From positions 1 to 15,294 of the forward strand of contig CAJWTF010000090.1 of the NCBI GenBank assembly GCA_913046825.1: DNA of 15,294 bases. Reading direction: 5' to 3'. This document shows positions 1 through 7,468 of the stretch, in pieces (position 1 is the first letter of the stretch; each line of letters starts with the position of its first letter). The DNA is from an uncultured Rickettsiales bacterium (lineage in GTDB: Bacteria > Pseudomonadota > Alphaproteobacteria > UBA8366). The position numbers and the translations under genes are program-made. The notes beneath the pieces were generated by a model. It made no database searches and was not told the origin of the DNA. It saw only the letters and a list, made by a program, of their open reading frames with translations.

Positions 1-1192
1 CGGCGGGTTCGGAATCCTGCCGCCGTCAGCCGGTTGATGATTTCCTCAATATGCGGGGAGTCCCTGGTTTCCACGACAATATCAACCTCTGCTTGTTTGA
101 CGGGGACGTCATAGAACATACGCTGATGGTAAATCTCGACGATGTTGCCGCCGCCGTCACCGATTTGCTCTGTGACCTGTGACAGGATACCCGGTTGATC
201 CAAAATTTCGGCTCTGAGTCGCGCCATCCGGCCTAGTCGTATCATCCCGCGTAGCAAAATTGACGAAAGCAGACGCGAATCGATATTGGCACCGCAAGCG
301 ATCAGGCCGATTCTCCGTCTCTCAAAACGGCTCTGTTGCTGGCGAATTGCCGCAAGAGGCGCCGCGCCGGCGCCTTCCACGACTAACTTTCCGGTCTCGA
401 CCATGGTCTGGACGCCGATTCGAGGCTTAGTTCATCCACCAAGATAATGTCGTCAACATAGCGGGAGATGATTTCCTTGGTGATCTCACCAGGTACTTTG
501 ACCGCGATGCCTTCGGCAATGGATTCGCCGCCCGATGTTGGCGGTAACCCATGAATGGCTTGGTACATCGACGGGTAGAGTTGCGCTTCCACGCCGATAA
601 TATCGATTTTCGGATTCATTTCTTTTGCGGCCATCGCAATTCCAGCGATGAAACCGCCGCCGCCAATCGGGACGACGATGGCGTCCAGGTCCGGAATGTC
701 TTAGAAAATCTCCAAGCCAATCGTGCCTTGGCCGGAGATGATATCGGGGTCGTCGTAAGGATGAACAAAGACGAGATCTTCCGCAGCCGCAATTTTGTCG
801 GCGAAGGGCTTTCCATCACTGACCGATTCGCCCTCAAGGACGACGCGGGCGCCAAAATCATGTGTTCGGACGATCTTCGTAAAGGGGCTCCCCTTCGGCA
901 TGACGATGGTCGCGGGAATACCCAAACGCTGCGCGTGATAAGCGACGCCTTGCGCATGGTTACCGGCGGAAATTGCGATAACGCCTTTACCGCCTTCTTG
1001 GGAGACTGATTTCAATTTCACGAACGCTCCCCGGTCCTTGAACGAACCGGTGCGTTGCAATGTTTCCAGTTTGAGAAAAATCTCGGCACCCGTTGCGTCT
1101 GATAACGGGCCCGAGCGAACGATGGGGGTCCGAACGACTTCACCCTGAATTGTAACGGCTGCAGCTCGGATGCTCTCTGGGGTGACGGTCAT
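1..1192 (-). pseudogene. Threonine ammonia-lyase (threonine dehydratase) with C-terminal ACT domain, disrupted and partial
   Basis: The intact enzyme is a PLP-dependent lyase that deaminates L-threonine to 2-oxobutanoate. The reading frame starts at ATG 1190-1192 and shows the PLP-lysine motif TGSFKDRGA (Lys52) and the SAGNHAQ motif (residues 75-81). An in-frame TAA at 701-703 ends it after GLEIF. Reading on in the same frame restores family sequence, including the PLP phosphate loop PIGGGGF, then IGVEAQ and GGESIAEGIAVK. Near 413 the frame shifts. Restoring one C (plus strand) between about 413 and 414 would give LSLESAVQTMVETGK, and the next frame continues with VVEGAGAAPLAAI, a CGANIDSRLL segment, and an ACT domain (RLRAEILDQPGILSQV, then GGGNIVEIYHQR) to the window edge. 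About 397 codons are visible, close to the family's roughly 400. The start overlaps the acylase stop as ATGA. The lesions are a nonsense change (probably from GAA or CAA) and a one-base deletion. They could be true decay or sequencing error. The family call is firm. Confidence 0.88.
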
Positions 1193-3582
1193 TCTTTTCG
1201 GATGCTTTCGTTCTTGGTGAGGGGACGCAGCCGGAGCATATCGCTTCCCCGCGCCTTTAGTTCATTTTGCGACCCAACAATATGGAAATACTGGCCGTCG
1301 CGCCATTGTGACAGTTGATCCATGTACCGGGTGGAAAGCGGATTGCCGGATTGCCCGGTTGCAAGGCTGTATCGGCTATTCCCGGGATCCGCCAAATCAT
1401 AGACGGCCCGGTATCCAGCCCCGTGGGAGTGGCGATATGGGCTTTCCGTACTTCCACCGGTTTGGCCACGATTTAGGGTATGGTCACCGCCATCGGTTTT
1501 GATCCGTCCCTCCGACCAATCGGCGAGAAGGGGAATATGGCGCAAGATCCGATGCGGAAATATGGCCGCATGGGCGTCGCCCCATCGCCAATCCTTCGGC
1601 TCATCGCCGAAACGCTTCCTTAACTCCGTGAGCGCGCGGTTAAGAGCGTGTTCCACGCGTGACGCACAGTCTTCTTTTTCTAGCGTGGAAATGTTGTCGC
1701 ACCACTCAGTATCTTGGTCTAAGGCCCGCTGAATGAAGAGCGGCCGAGGGCGGCTGTATCCAGCAAATTGATCGCCGAGTTCATCCGCCACAAGGGACGG
1801 CATCAAGTTTCGTATCCAAGCGGCATAGATCAACGGCTCCGGGCGATCCCGCGTCATCTTAAAATCCCATGCACGGACCAGCTTGATGGCTTTTCTCCCG
1901 ATATCGCTCTTCGGTTCGATTTTAGAGAGCAACGGAACCAACGTTTTTGCGGCGATAGATCGATTATCCATCTGCAGGCGAATACTGTCCTCGATATCGT
2001 AGGGTCGGACTTCGGAAAAGTGCTCGTATATACGGGCGACGCGATGTGATGCGGGCCAATACCAGGCGTACTGAAACGTTGGCGCTTCCGCGTTCGGCCG
2101 CAGTCGGTTGTTCGCATTGGCGATCAACCCGCTGGACGGGTTCCAGATTTGGGGCCAATGTTTCGGCCCGACGTATCCGCGCCAATCGCCGCTAACGTCT
2201 TGACCCGATGATGGCAAATGGCCGTGACCGGATTTGCGGATCGGCATGCGGCCGGCCGCGACGAATCCGATTTCCCCGGTGCTATCGGCCGCGAATAGGT
2301 TTTGCAGCGGCGCATCAAAATATGTGGCTGCCTCTCTGAAGGCGATGAGGCTGTCCGCATGGTTGAGACGGTAGAGACCTTCGACCGTTGTGTCGTCTGG
2401 ATCGAATATTGTTGCGGCCAGGGCGATGGCTTTCTTCGGGGAGCCGATGGACTTAAGCCGCGGCATGACATCGGAGAGGATGGGGCCGTGACGGCTTTCC
2501 CGGATGGTAATGGTCACAGGTTCATCATTTTTGACGGCGATGGTCTCGGTCCGGGTTTTAAATTTTTCTGGACTTGTTGGTGTCAGGTAGTGGGTCGGGT
2601 CGGCGTCTACGACAGTCTCGATGAACAGATCGGTGGTATCCGCGCCAGCGGATGTGATGCCCCAAGCTACGTCGCCATTTTGACCCAGGATTACCAACGG
2701 AACACCGGGAACAGTGGCGCCGGTCCGGGTCCGCCTATCCACCGTCAAACGGGCCAAGTACCACAGGCCGGGTGACGCGAAGGCTAGGTGAGGATCGTTG
2801 GCGAGGATCGGTTTGCCGCTCGATGTCCGCGTGCCCGACACGATCCAGGCGTTCGACGAGCTGTCGGCCTTCAGCTGTGCTGGTACTTGCCGCGCCAACT
2901 CGTTCAGTTGAAGATCGTCGAACCAAGTGAGTTGGTCTGCTTCTTCCAGTGATATCTGTGGAAACAAACGGCGGAGGCCTTCCGCGCCGACTTTTTTAAT
3001 CAAGTTTGCGCGCAGCAGGTCGCCTCGCCATCCAGTCGACAACCGCATGCCAATTAGCTTCGCCCAAACCAAGGAATCTGCGGGCTTCCAGGCTTCTGGT
3101 TCAAACCCCAGAAGCATAAACTCCAACGGCCAGGCGCCGCGATGGTTTTCTATATAGGCGTTGACGCCATCCACATAGGCATCGAGAACCCGCTTTGCGC
3201 CGCCTGTCAGTTGCTCTGCCTGTTGTTCCGCCAATCGGTAAAGACCGAGCGTGCGTAAAAACCGGTCGGTCTCCACGGTCTCGCGGCCGATGATTTCCGA
3301 CAACCGGCCAGCGCCGATGCGGCGTGTAAACTCCATCTGCCAAAGGCGGTCTTGTGCGTGGACGAACCCAAGTGCAAACGAGCTATCTGTCTCCGTCGCC
3401 GCGAAGATGTGCGGGATGCCGTTTTCGTCTCGTAATATATCGACATCACGATGAAGGCCTGCCAGTTCGATCATGCCATTGGTCTGTGGCAGTGATGTGC
3501 GAAGCCAAAGATACCCGCCGCCTGCCGCCAACGCGGCAGTGAACAGGAAGGCGAGAACGCCGTTGCGGAGGATACGTATCAT
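1189..3582 (-). CDS. Penicillin acylase family protein (Ntn hydrolase), membrane-anchored or exported
   Basis: This 797-residue protein belongs to the penicillin/cephalosporin/acyl-homoserine-lactone acylase family. These enzymes hydrolyse amide bonds after autocatalytic cleavage into alpha and beta chains, usually in the periplasm. Residues 1-28 form a short basic start followed by a hydrophobic segment (VLAFLFTAALAAGGGYLWL), which is a signal peptide or anchor. The alpha-chain motif DENGIPHIFA lies at 52-62 and ALGFVHAQDRLWQME at 70-84. The predicted autoprocessing site and nucleophile is Ser243 in SSSNAWIVSG, followed by NDPHL (262-266) and VAWGITSAGADTTD. NANNR (489-493) matches the region of the conserved catalytic Asn. 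GGDHTLNRG and GQSGNPLS near the C terminus are also typical. No clear Shine-Dalgarno precedes ATG 3582, so the start rests on the signal sequence. The gene is divergent from the HisD-family gene, and the threonine ammonia-lyase follows with a 4-base overlap, so the two were probably co-transcribed. The acyl substrate is unknown. Confidence 0.93.
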   Translation of the reverse strand: MIRILRNGVLAFLFTAALAAGGGYLWLRTSLPQTNGMIELAGLHRDVDILRDENGIPHIFAATETDSSFALGFVHAQDRLWQMEFTRRIGAGRLSEIIGRETVETDRFLRTLGLYRLAEQQAEQLTGGAKRVLDAYVDGVNAYIENHRGAWPLEFMLLGFEPEAWKPADSLVWAKLIGMRLSTGWRGDLLRANLIKKVGAEGLRRLFPQISLEEADQLTWFDDLQLNELARQVPAQLKADSSSNAWIVSGTRTSSGKPILANDPHLAFASPGLWYLARLTVDRRTRTGATVPGVPLVILGQNGDVAWGITSAGADTTDLFIETVVDADPTHYLTPTSPEKFKTRTETIAVKNDEPVTITIRESRHGPILSDVMPRLKSIGSPKKAIALAATIFDPDDTTVEGLYRLNHADSLIAFREAATYFDAPLQNLFAADSTGEIGFVAAGRMPIRKSGHGHLPSSGQDVSGDWRGYVGPKHWPQIWNPSSGLIANANNRLRPNAEAPTFQYAWYWPASHRVARIYEHFSEVRPYDIEDSIRLQMDNRSIAAKTLVPLLSKIEPKSDIGRKAIKLVRAWDFKMTRDRPEPLIYAAWIRNLMPSLVADELGDQFAGYSRPRPLFIQRALDQDTEWCDNISTLEKEDCASRVEHALNRALTELRKRFGDEPKDWRWGDAHAAIFPHRILRHIPLLADWSEGRIKTDGGDHTLNRGQTGGSTESPYRHSHGAGYRAVYDLADPGNSRYSLATGQSGNPLSTRYMDQLSQWRDGQYFHIVGSQNELKARGSDMLRLRPLTKNESIRKE

Positions 3583-3646
3583 GCGTCGAAAGCTTAGGGA
3601 GGTGTGAGGGATACGAAAAGCAGTTCTATCGCCCTTGCGGGGGAGT

Positions 3647-3680
3647 GGTTTCTAAATCTACAAAGTCGGATAGAGAAACC
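3647..3680. promoter_or_regulatory. Inverted repeat in the divergent acylase / HisD-family promoter region
   Basis: The 122-base gap between the two divergent genes contains perfect 7-base arms GGTTTCT (3647-3653) and AGAAACC (3674-3680), 20 bases apart. It lies about 25 bases upstream of the chosen HisD-family start. A regulator half-site pair is plausible. A transcript hairpin is the alternative. No convincing -35/-10 pair is visible. Confidence 0.35.
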
Positions 3681-3704
3681 GTTTAATAAGTGAGGGAGCC
3701 GGGG

Positions 3705-5018
3705 ATGATCACCTATTTGAAACAGGGCAAGAGCGATGCCGATGTCGCGGAAGCCGACGCCAAGGTGCGGGGGATCGTTGAGGGTATCCTGTCCGATATC
3801 GAACAACGCGGCGACGCCGCCGTGCGTGAGTTGTCGGAGAAATTCGACGGCTATACCCCGGCAAAGCTTCGTTTGAGCGAAGACGAAATTCGGACCGCCA
3901 TAGCGAAAGTCCCGCAGAGCGATATCGAGGATATCGAATTTGCGCAGAAGCAAATTCGGAATTTCGCCGAGAAGCAAAAGGAATGCTTGCAGGACTTGGA
4001 AGTGGAGACGATGCCCGGCGTCATCCTTGGACATCGCAACATCCCGGTGAACTCGGTCGGCTGTTATGTGCCGGGCGGCAAGTATCCGATGGTGGCCTCC
4101 GCGCATATGAGCGTGCTCACCGCATCGGTCGCGGGCGTAAAACGCATCGTCGCCTCCGCACCGCCGCAGGATGGGGAGCCGCATCCGGCAATTGTTGCGG
4201 CCATGCATATGGGTGGGGCCGACGAAATTTTGGTCCTCGGCGGTGTTCAGGCAGTGGGTGCCATGGCCATCGGCACTCAATCACTGCCCGGCGTGGATAT
4301 GCTGGTCGGGCCCGGCAATATGTTCGTCGCGGAAGCAAAGCGGCAATTGTTTGGCCGTGTCGGGATCGACCTCTTCGCGGGACCGACGGAGACCCTGATC
4401 ATTGCCGATGAAAGCGTGGACGCGGAGCTGTGCGCCGTCGATCTGTTGGGCCAGGCGGAGCACGGACCGACGTCACCCGCCGCTTTGCTGACCACTTCGC
4501 GCAAACTGGCGGAAGAGACAATGGCGGAAGTGGAGCGCCAGCTCGCCATCTTGCCGACGGCGGAAATCGCGCGTGAATCTTGGGACGAATACGGCTCCGT
4601 CATCTTGTGCGAGACTATCGATGAGATGGTGGAAGTCGCCGACCAACTCGCCTATGAGCATGTCCAGGTGATGACCGAGGATCCGGATTACTTTGCTGAC
4701 AACATGACCAATTACGGAGCGTTGTTCTTGGGACCCCGCACCAATGTCTCCTACGGTGACAAGACCATCGGAACCAACCACACGCTACCGACCAAGCAAG
4801 CGGCGCGTTATACAGGCGGGCTTTGGGTCGGCAAATTCATGAAGACCTGCACCTATCAGAAGGTACTGACGGACGAGGCCTCGGCGATGGTTGGGGAGTA
4901 CTGCTCCCGCCTCTGCGCGCTTGAGGGATTCGCCGGACATGGCGAACAGGCCAATATTAGAGTGAGACGCTATGGTGGTCGCAATGTGGAACCCTACGGC
5001 TTTGCGGAGAAACTCTAA
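3705..5018 (+). CDS. Histidinol dehydrogenase family protein (HisD/HpsN-like)
   Basis: This 437-residue protein belongs to the zinc- and NAD-dependent HisD family, which oxidises an alcohol through the aldehyde to a carboxylate. The residues matching the E. coli HisD zinc ligands are all present: Gln250 and His253 in [11 protein letters not shown], Asp352 in [12 protein letters not shown], and His412 in EGFAGHGEQ. The catalytic Glu-His pair is at 318-319 (YEHVQV). The signature [11 protein letters not shown] (118-128) and the VGPGN loop (201-205) are also present. I chose ATG 3705 because GAGGGA (3692-3697) is well spaced before it and the protein then begins [12 protein letters not shown] at 3690 overlaps that ribosome site. 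No other his genes are nearby, and the neighbours are a TauD-type dioxygenase (9 bases downstream) and a hydroxyacid dehydrogenase. A catabolic paralogue such as sulfopropanediol 3-dehydrogenase (HpsN) is therefore more likely than histidine biosynthesis. The family is certain but the substrate is inferred. Confidence 0.93.
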   Translation: MITYLKQGKSDADVAEADAKVRGIVEGILSDIEQRGDAAVRELSEKFDGYTPAKLRLSEDEIRTAIAKVPQSDIEDIEFAQKQIRNFAEKQKECLQDLEVETMPGVILGHRNIPVNSVGCYVPGGKYPMVASAHMSVLTASVAGVKRIVASAPPQDGEPHPAIVAAMHMGGADEILVLGGVQAVGAMAIGTQSLPGVDMLVGPGNMFVAEAKRQLFGRVGIDLFAGPTETLIIADESVDAELCAVDLLGQAEHGPTSPAALLTTSRKLAEETMAEVERQLAILPTAEIARESWDEYGSVILCETIDEMVEVADQLAYEHVQVMTEDPDYFADNMTNYGALFLGPRTNVSYGDKTIGTNHTLPTKQAARYTGGLWVGKFMKTCTYQKVLTDEASAMVGEYCSRLCALEGFAGHGEQANIRVRRYGGRNVEPYGFAEKL

Positions 5019-5027
5019 CGGAGTGGC

Positions 5028-5864
5028 ATGATGCAGGGTCAGGTCGAAGTTACGCCCATTGCGGGTGCCTGCGGCGCGGTCGTCTCCGGCGTCGATCTCT
5101 CGCAACCGTTGGGCAACGAAACATTCGCGGCGGTGCATCAGGCCTTCCTCGACCACCAGGTGATCTTCTTTCGCGATCAAGACCTGACGCCCGAACAGCA
5201 AATCGGTTTCAGCCGCCGCTTCGGTGAATTGCGGATCAGCGAGCAATACGAGGCGTTGGAAGGTTATCCCGAGATCATCGAGATCGTGAAGGAGCCCGAC
5301 AGCACCGGCATCGTCGGTAACCTCTGGCACAGCGACGAGAGTTTCCTTCCGCAACCGGCGTTGGGCTCGTTGCTCTACATGCACGAGAACCCGGAGGTCG
5401 GCGGAGACACGATGTTCGCGAACCAATATCTCGCCTATGATGCCCTGTCCGATGGCATGAAAGAGTTTCTGTCCGGCCTGCGCGCCGTGCATTCCGATGC
5501 CAGTCTTGGGTCTCGCAATAAGGGAAGAGCGCTGAAGGTGAAGGCGGGCGCTGAAGGTCGCCCGTCATACGAGGCGACGCATCCTGTCATTCGTACTCAC
5601 CCGGAGACCGGCCGCAAGAGTATTTTCGTGCATAAACCCTATACGATCCGGTTCGAGAACATGACCGTGGCGGAGAGCAAACCGCTCCTCGATTTCCTCT
5701 ACGCTCATTCCGCCCGCCCGGAATTCACCTGTCGTTTCCGTTGGGAGAAAGGCGCGCTTGCCTTTTGGGACAACCGTTGTCTTCAACATTATGCGTTGAA
5801 TGACTATTCGGGCGTGCGTCGCTACGCGCACCGGGTGACGGTGGTCGGAGATACGCCGAAATAG
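5028..5864 (+). CDS. TauD/TfdA family Fe(II)/2-oxoglutarate-dependent dioxygenase
   Basis: This 278-residue protein is close in length to TauD (taurine dioxygenase). The iron facial triad is complete: His101 and Asp103 in NLWHSDESF, and His254 in FWDNRCLQHYA. The 2-oxoglutarate carboxylate binders are Arg265 and Arg269 in RRYAHR, with the same 11-residue spacing from the distal His as in TauD, and Thr128 in GGDTMF matches the position of TauD Thr126. Members hydroxylate next to a sulfonate, carboxylate, phenoxyacetate or similar group, so that the product breaks down. The substrate cannot be assigned here. The start is ATG 5028 or ATG 5031. The GGAG at 5020-5023 is better spaced for the second. 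The gene follows the HisD-family gene by 9 bases and is almost certainly in the same operon. The protein is cytoplasmic, with no signal peptide. Confidence 0.93.
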   Translation: MMQGQVEVTPIAGACGAVVSGVDLSQPLGNETFAAVHQAFLDHQVIFFRDQDLTPEQQIGFSRRFGELRISEQYEALEGYPEIIEIVKEPDSTGIVGNLWHSDESFLPQPALGSLLYMHENPEVGGDTMFANQYLAYDALSDGMKEFLSGLRAVHSDASLGSRNKGRALKVKAGAEGRPSYEATHPVIRTHPETGRKSIFVHKPYTIRFENMTVAESKPLLDFLYAHSARPEFTCRFRWEKGALAFWDNRCLQHYALNDYSGVRRYAHRVTVVGDTPK

Positions 5865-5934
5865 AGGGCCGCTGGTCAAATCTGCCGGCACGCAACATAT
5901 CTACACCCAACGAATAACCTCGGGAGAAGTTTCC

Positions 5935-6921
5935 ATGGCTGAGATGAAAGTCGCCGTCCTCGACGACTATATGAAAATCGCGGGCGAACTCGCGGATTGG
6001 AAATCGTTGCCGGGAGACATTCAGACGGATTTTTTCTATGAGAAACTCCCGGAAGGAAACGATGCGCGGGCGGAGGCCTTAGCCGATTACGATGTCTTGG
6101 TCGTCACGCGGGAACGCACGCCGCTGCCGAAGGAGCTTCTAGAGCGCTTGCCGAAGTTGAAATTCATCGCGTCTCCGGAAATGCATAACCGGGTCATCGA
6201 TTTCGATTATTGCCGCGAGAAAGGCATCCCCGTTTGCGGCACCACGCCGCGTCCGTCACCGACTTTCGAGCTGACCTGGGCGTTGATCCTGGCGCTCGCG
6301 AAGAACGTCACCATTGACGACCAGGCAATGCGCACGGGGCAATGGCAGACCGTCGTCGGCACCGAGATCCGTAACAAGACGCTCGGCGTGATCGGCCTGG
6401 GTCGCATCGGCTCGGAAGTCGCCAAGGTGGGCAACGCCTTCGGCATGAACGTCATTGCCTGGAGCGAAAACTTGACCGCCAAACGGGCAAAGGAATGCGG
6501 CACCGCGCTGGTCTCCAAGGATGATCTTTTCCGTCAATCCGACTACGTCGTCGTTATGGTCATCCAGAGTGATCGGACCATCGGCCTGGTTGGCGCGCGT
6601 GAGATCGGCTTGATGAAATCGGATGCCTACCTGATCAACCCGGCGCGCGGTCCGATCGTCGATGAGGCGGCGCTGGTCGACGCGTTGAAGAATAACAAAA
6701 TTGCGGGCGCGGGCCTCGACGTCTACGACGAAGAACCGCTGCCGGTCGATCACCCGTTTCGCGGCTTGCCTAACACCGTGCTGATGCCGCACGTCGCCGG
6801 ATTTACCCGCGAGCATTACGCCCATTGGTACAATGGTATGATGGAAGACGTGCGTGCCTGGCTCGGCGGTGAGATCATCAACGAGATCCACGGCAGCGGG
6901 ATCGTCGCGGCGCGGGTGTGA
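5935..6921 (+). CDS. D-2-hydroxyacid dehydrogenase family protein, NAD(P)-binding
   Basis: This 328-residue member of the D-isomer-specific 2-hydroxyacid dehydrogenase family reversibly oxidises a 2-hydroxyacid to a 2-oxoacid. The Rossmann motif GLGRIG is at 154-159. The catalytic residues are Arg238 (NPARGPIVDE), Glu267 (DVYDEEPLP) and His286 (LMPHVAGF). The residues after the second Rossmann strand read AWSENL, without the usual acidic NAD-specifying residue in its standard place, so cofactor preference is open. The ribosome site GGGAGAAG precedes ATG 5935 with about 6 bases between. The gene lies 70 bases after the dioxygenase on the same strand and probably shares its transcript. Together with the HisD-family enzyme it could oxidise successive alcohol groups of one substrate, but this is inference. 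Confidence 0.93.
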   Translation: MAEMKVAVLDDYMKIAGELADWKSLPGDIQTDFFYEKLPEGNDARAEALADYDVLVVTRERTPLPKELLERLPKLKFIASPEMHNRVIDFDYCREKGIPVCGTTPRPSPTFELTWALILALAKNVTIDDQAMRTGQWQTVVGTEIRNKTLGVIGLGRIGSEVAKVGNAFGMNVIAWSENLTAKRAKECGTALVSKDDLFRQSDYVVVMVIQSDRTIGLVGAREIGLMKSDAYLINPARGPIVDEAALVDALKNNKIAGAGLDVYDEEPLPVDHPFRGLPNTVLMPHVAGFTREHYAHWYNGMMEDVRAWLGGEIINEIHGSGIVAARV

Positions 6922-6960
6922 TCGCCTATTTCAGGCCTAAATATTGATTGGAGCAGATGG

Positions 6961-7455
6961 ATGAAAAGAAGCTGATTTGTAGCCGTAATTGTCGGATTGA
7001 CCTTGTCGAGCGGCGTAGCGGCTAGTGAAGGGCAAAGACGAACAGGCGCCGAAATCAAGGCCTTGGTTTACGGCAATGTTATGGCTTTTGAGACTGATGG
7101 TTGGAAAACAGGCAGCGTCGGATACGCAAAAGACGGCAGCACCGATGCCAAGCTGGATAGCGACGGGGGCGATACCGGGAAATGGGTCATCAAGGATAAC
7201 TCCCTTTGTATGTCTTGGTCAAAATGGCGCGTTGGGAAAGAGCATTGCGTCAAGTATACGAAGCTCGGAGATGGTAAACTACGATATGAGCCAGTCAGTG
7301 GTAGTGGCGATGGCGGCACGGCCTTGAAAAAATGGAACTCTCATTTGAGTTATAGAAGAGAGGCTTGCCACGCAGGGTGGCCTAAAGCGCAAGACTCCGC
7401 TGGCGATTACCGCTGTGCAGACTATCATGGTTCGATCATAAAAATTAGATTGTAA
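6961..7455 (+). pseudogene. Small exported DUF995-like protein with a TGA inside the signal peptide
   Basis: The frame beginning at ATG 6961 reads MKRS, then TGA (6973-6975), then FVAVIVGLTLSSGVAASEGQ. With the stop removed this is a textbook signal peptide with a VAA cleavage site. GGAG at 6950-6953 is well placed for ATG 6961, so this was probably the original start. The mature part begins RRTGAEIKALVYGN and contains four cysteines (SLCMSW, EHCVKY, EACHAG, YRCADY), fitting an exported disulfide-bonded protein. The opening TGAEIKAL and the later GKWVIKDNSLCMSW resemble DUF995 proteins, whose function is unknown. A shorter product could start at TTG 6997 or ATG 7081 but would lack an export signal. 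The gene ends 13 bases before the DUF3604 start, so the two probably share a transcript. The stop may be decay or a sequencing error (TGG or TGC to TGA). Confidence 0.55.
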
Positions 7456-7468
7456 GCGGAGCGAAGTC

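Noticed and set aside
3705..5018. Histidine biosynthesis locus
   Set aside because: Only a HisD-family gene is present. No hisG, hisC, hisB or other his gene is nearby and the neighbours are catabolic.
4785..5492. 235-codon minus-strand frame across the HisD and TauD junction
   Set aside because: It spans two well-supported plus-strand genes and has no domain signal.
6973..6975. TGA read as selenocysteine
   Set aside because: The position is in the cleaved signal peptide, not an active site, and no selenocysteine hairpin is apparent just downstream.
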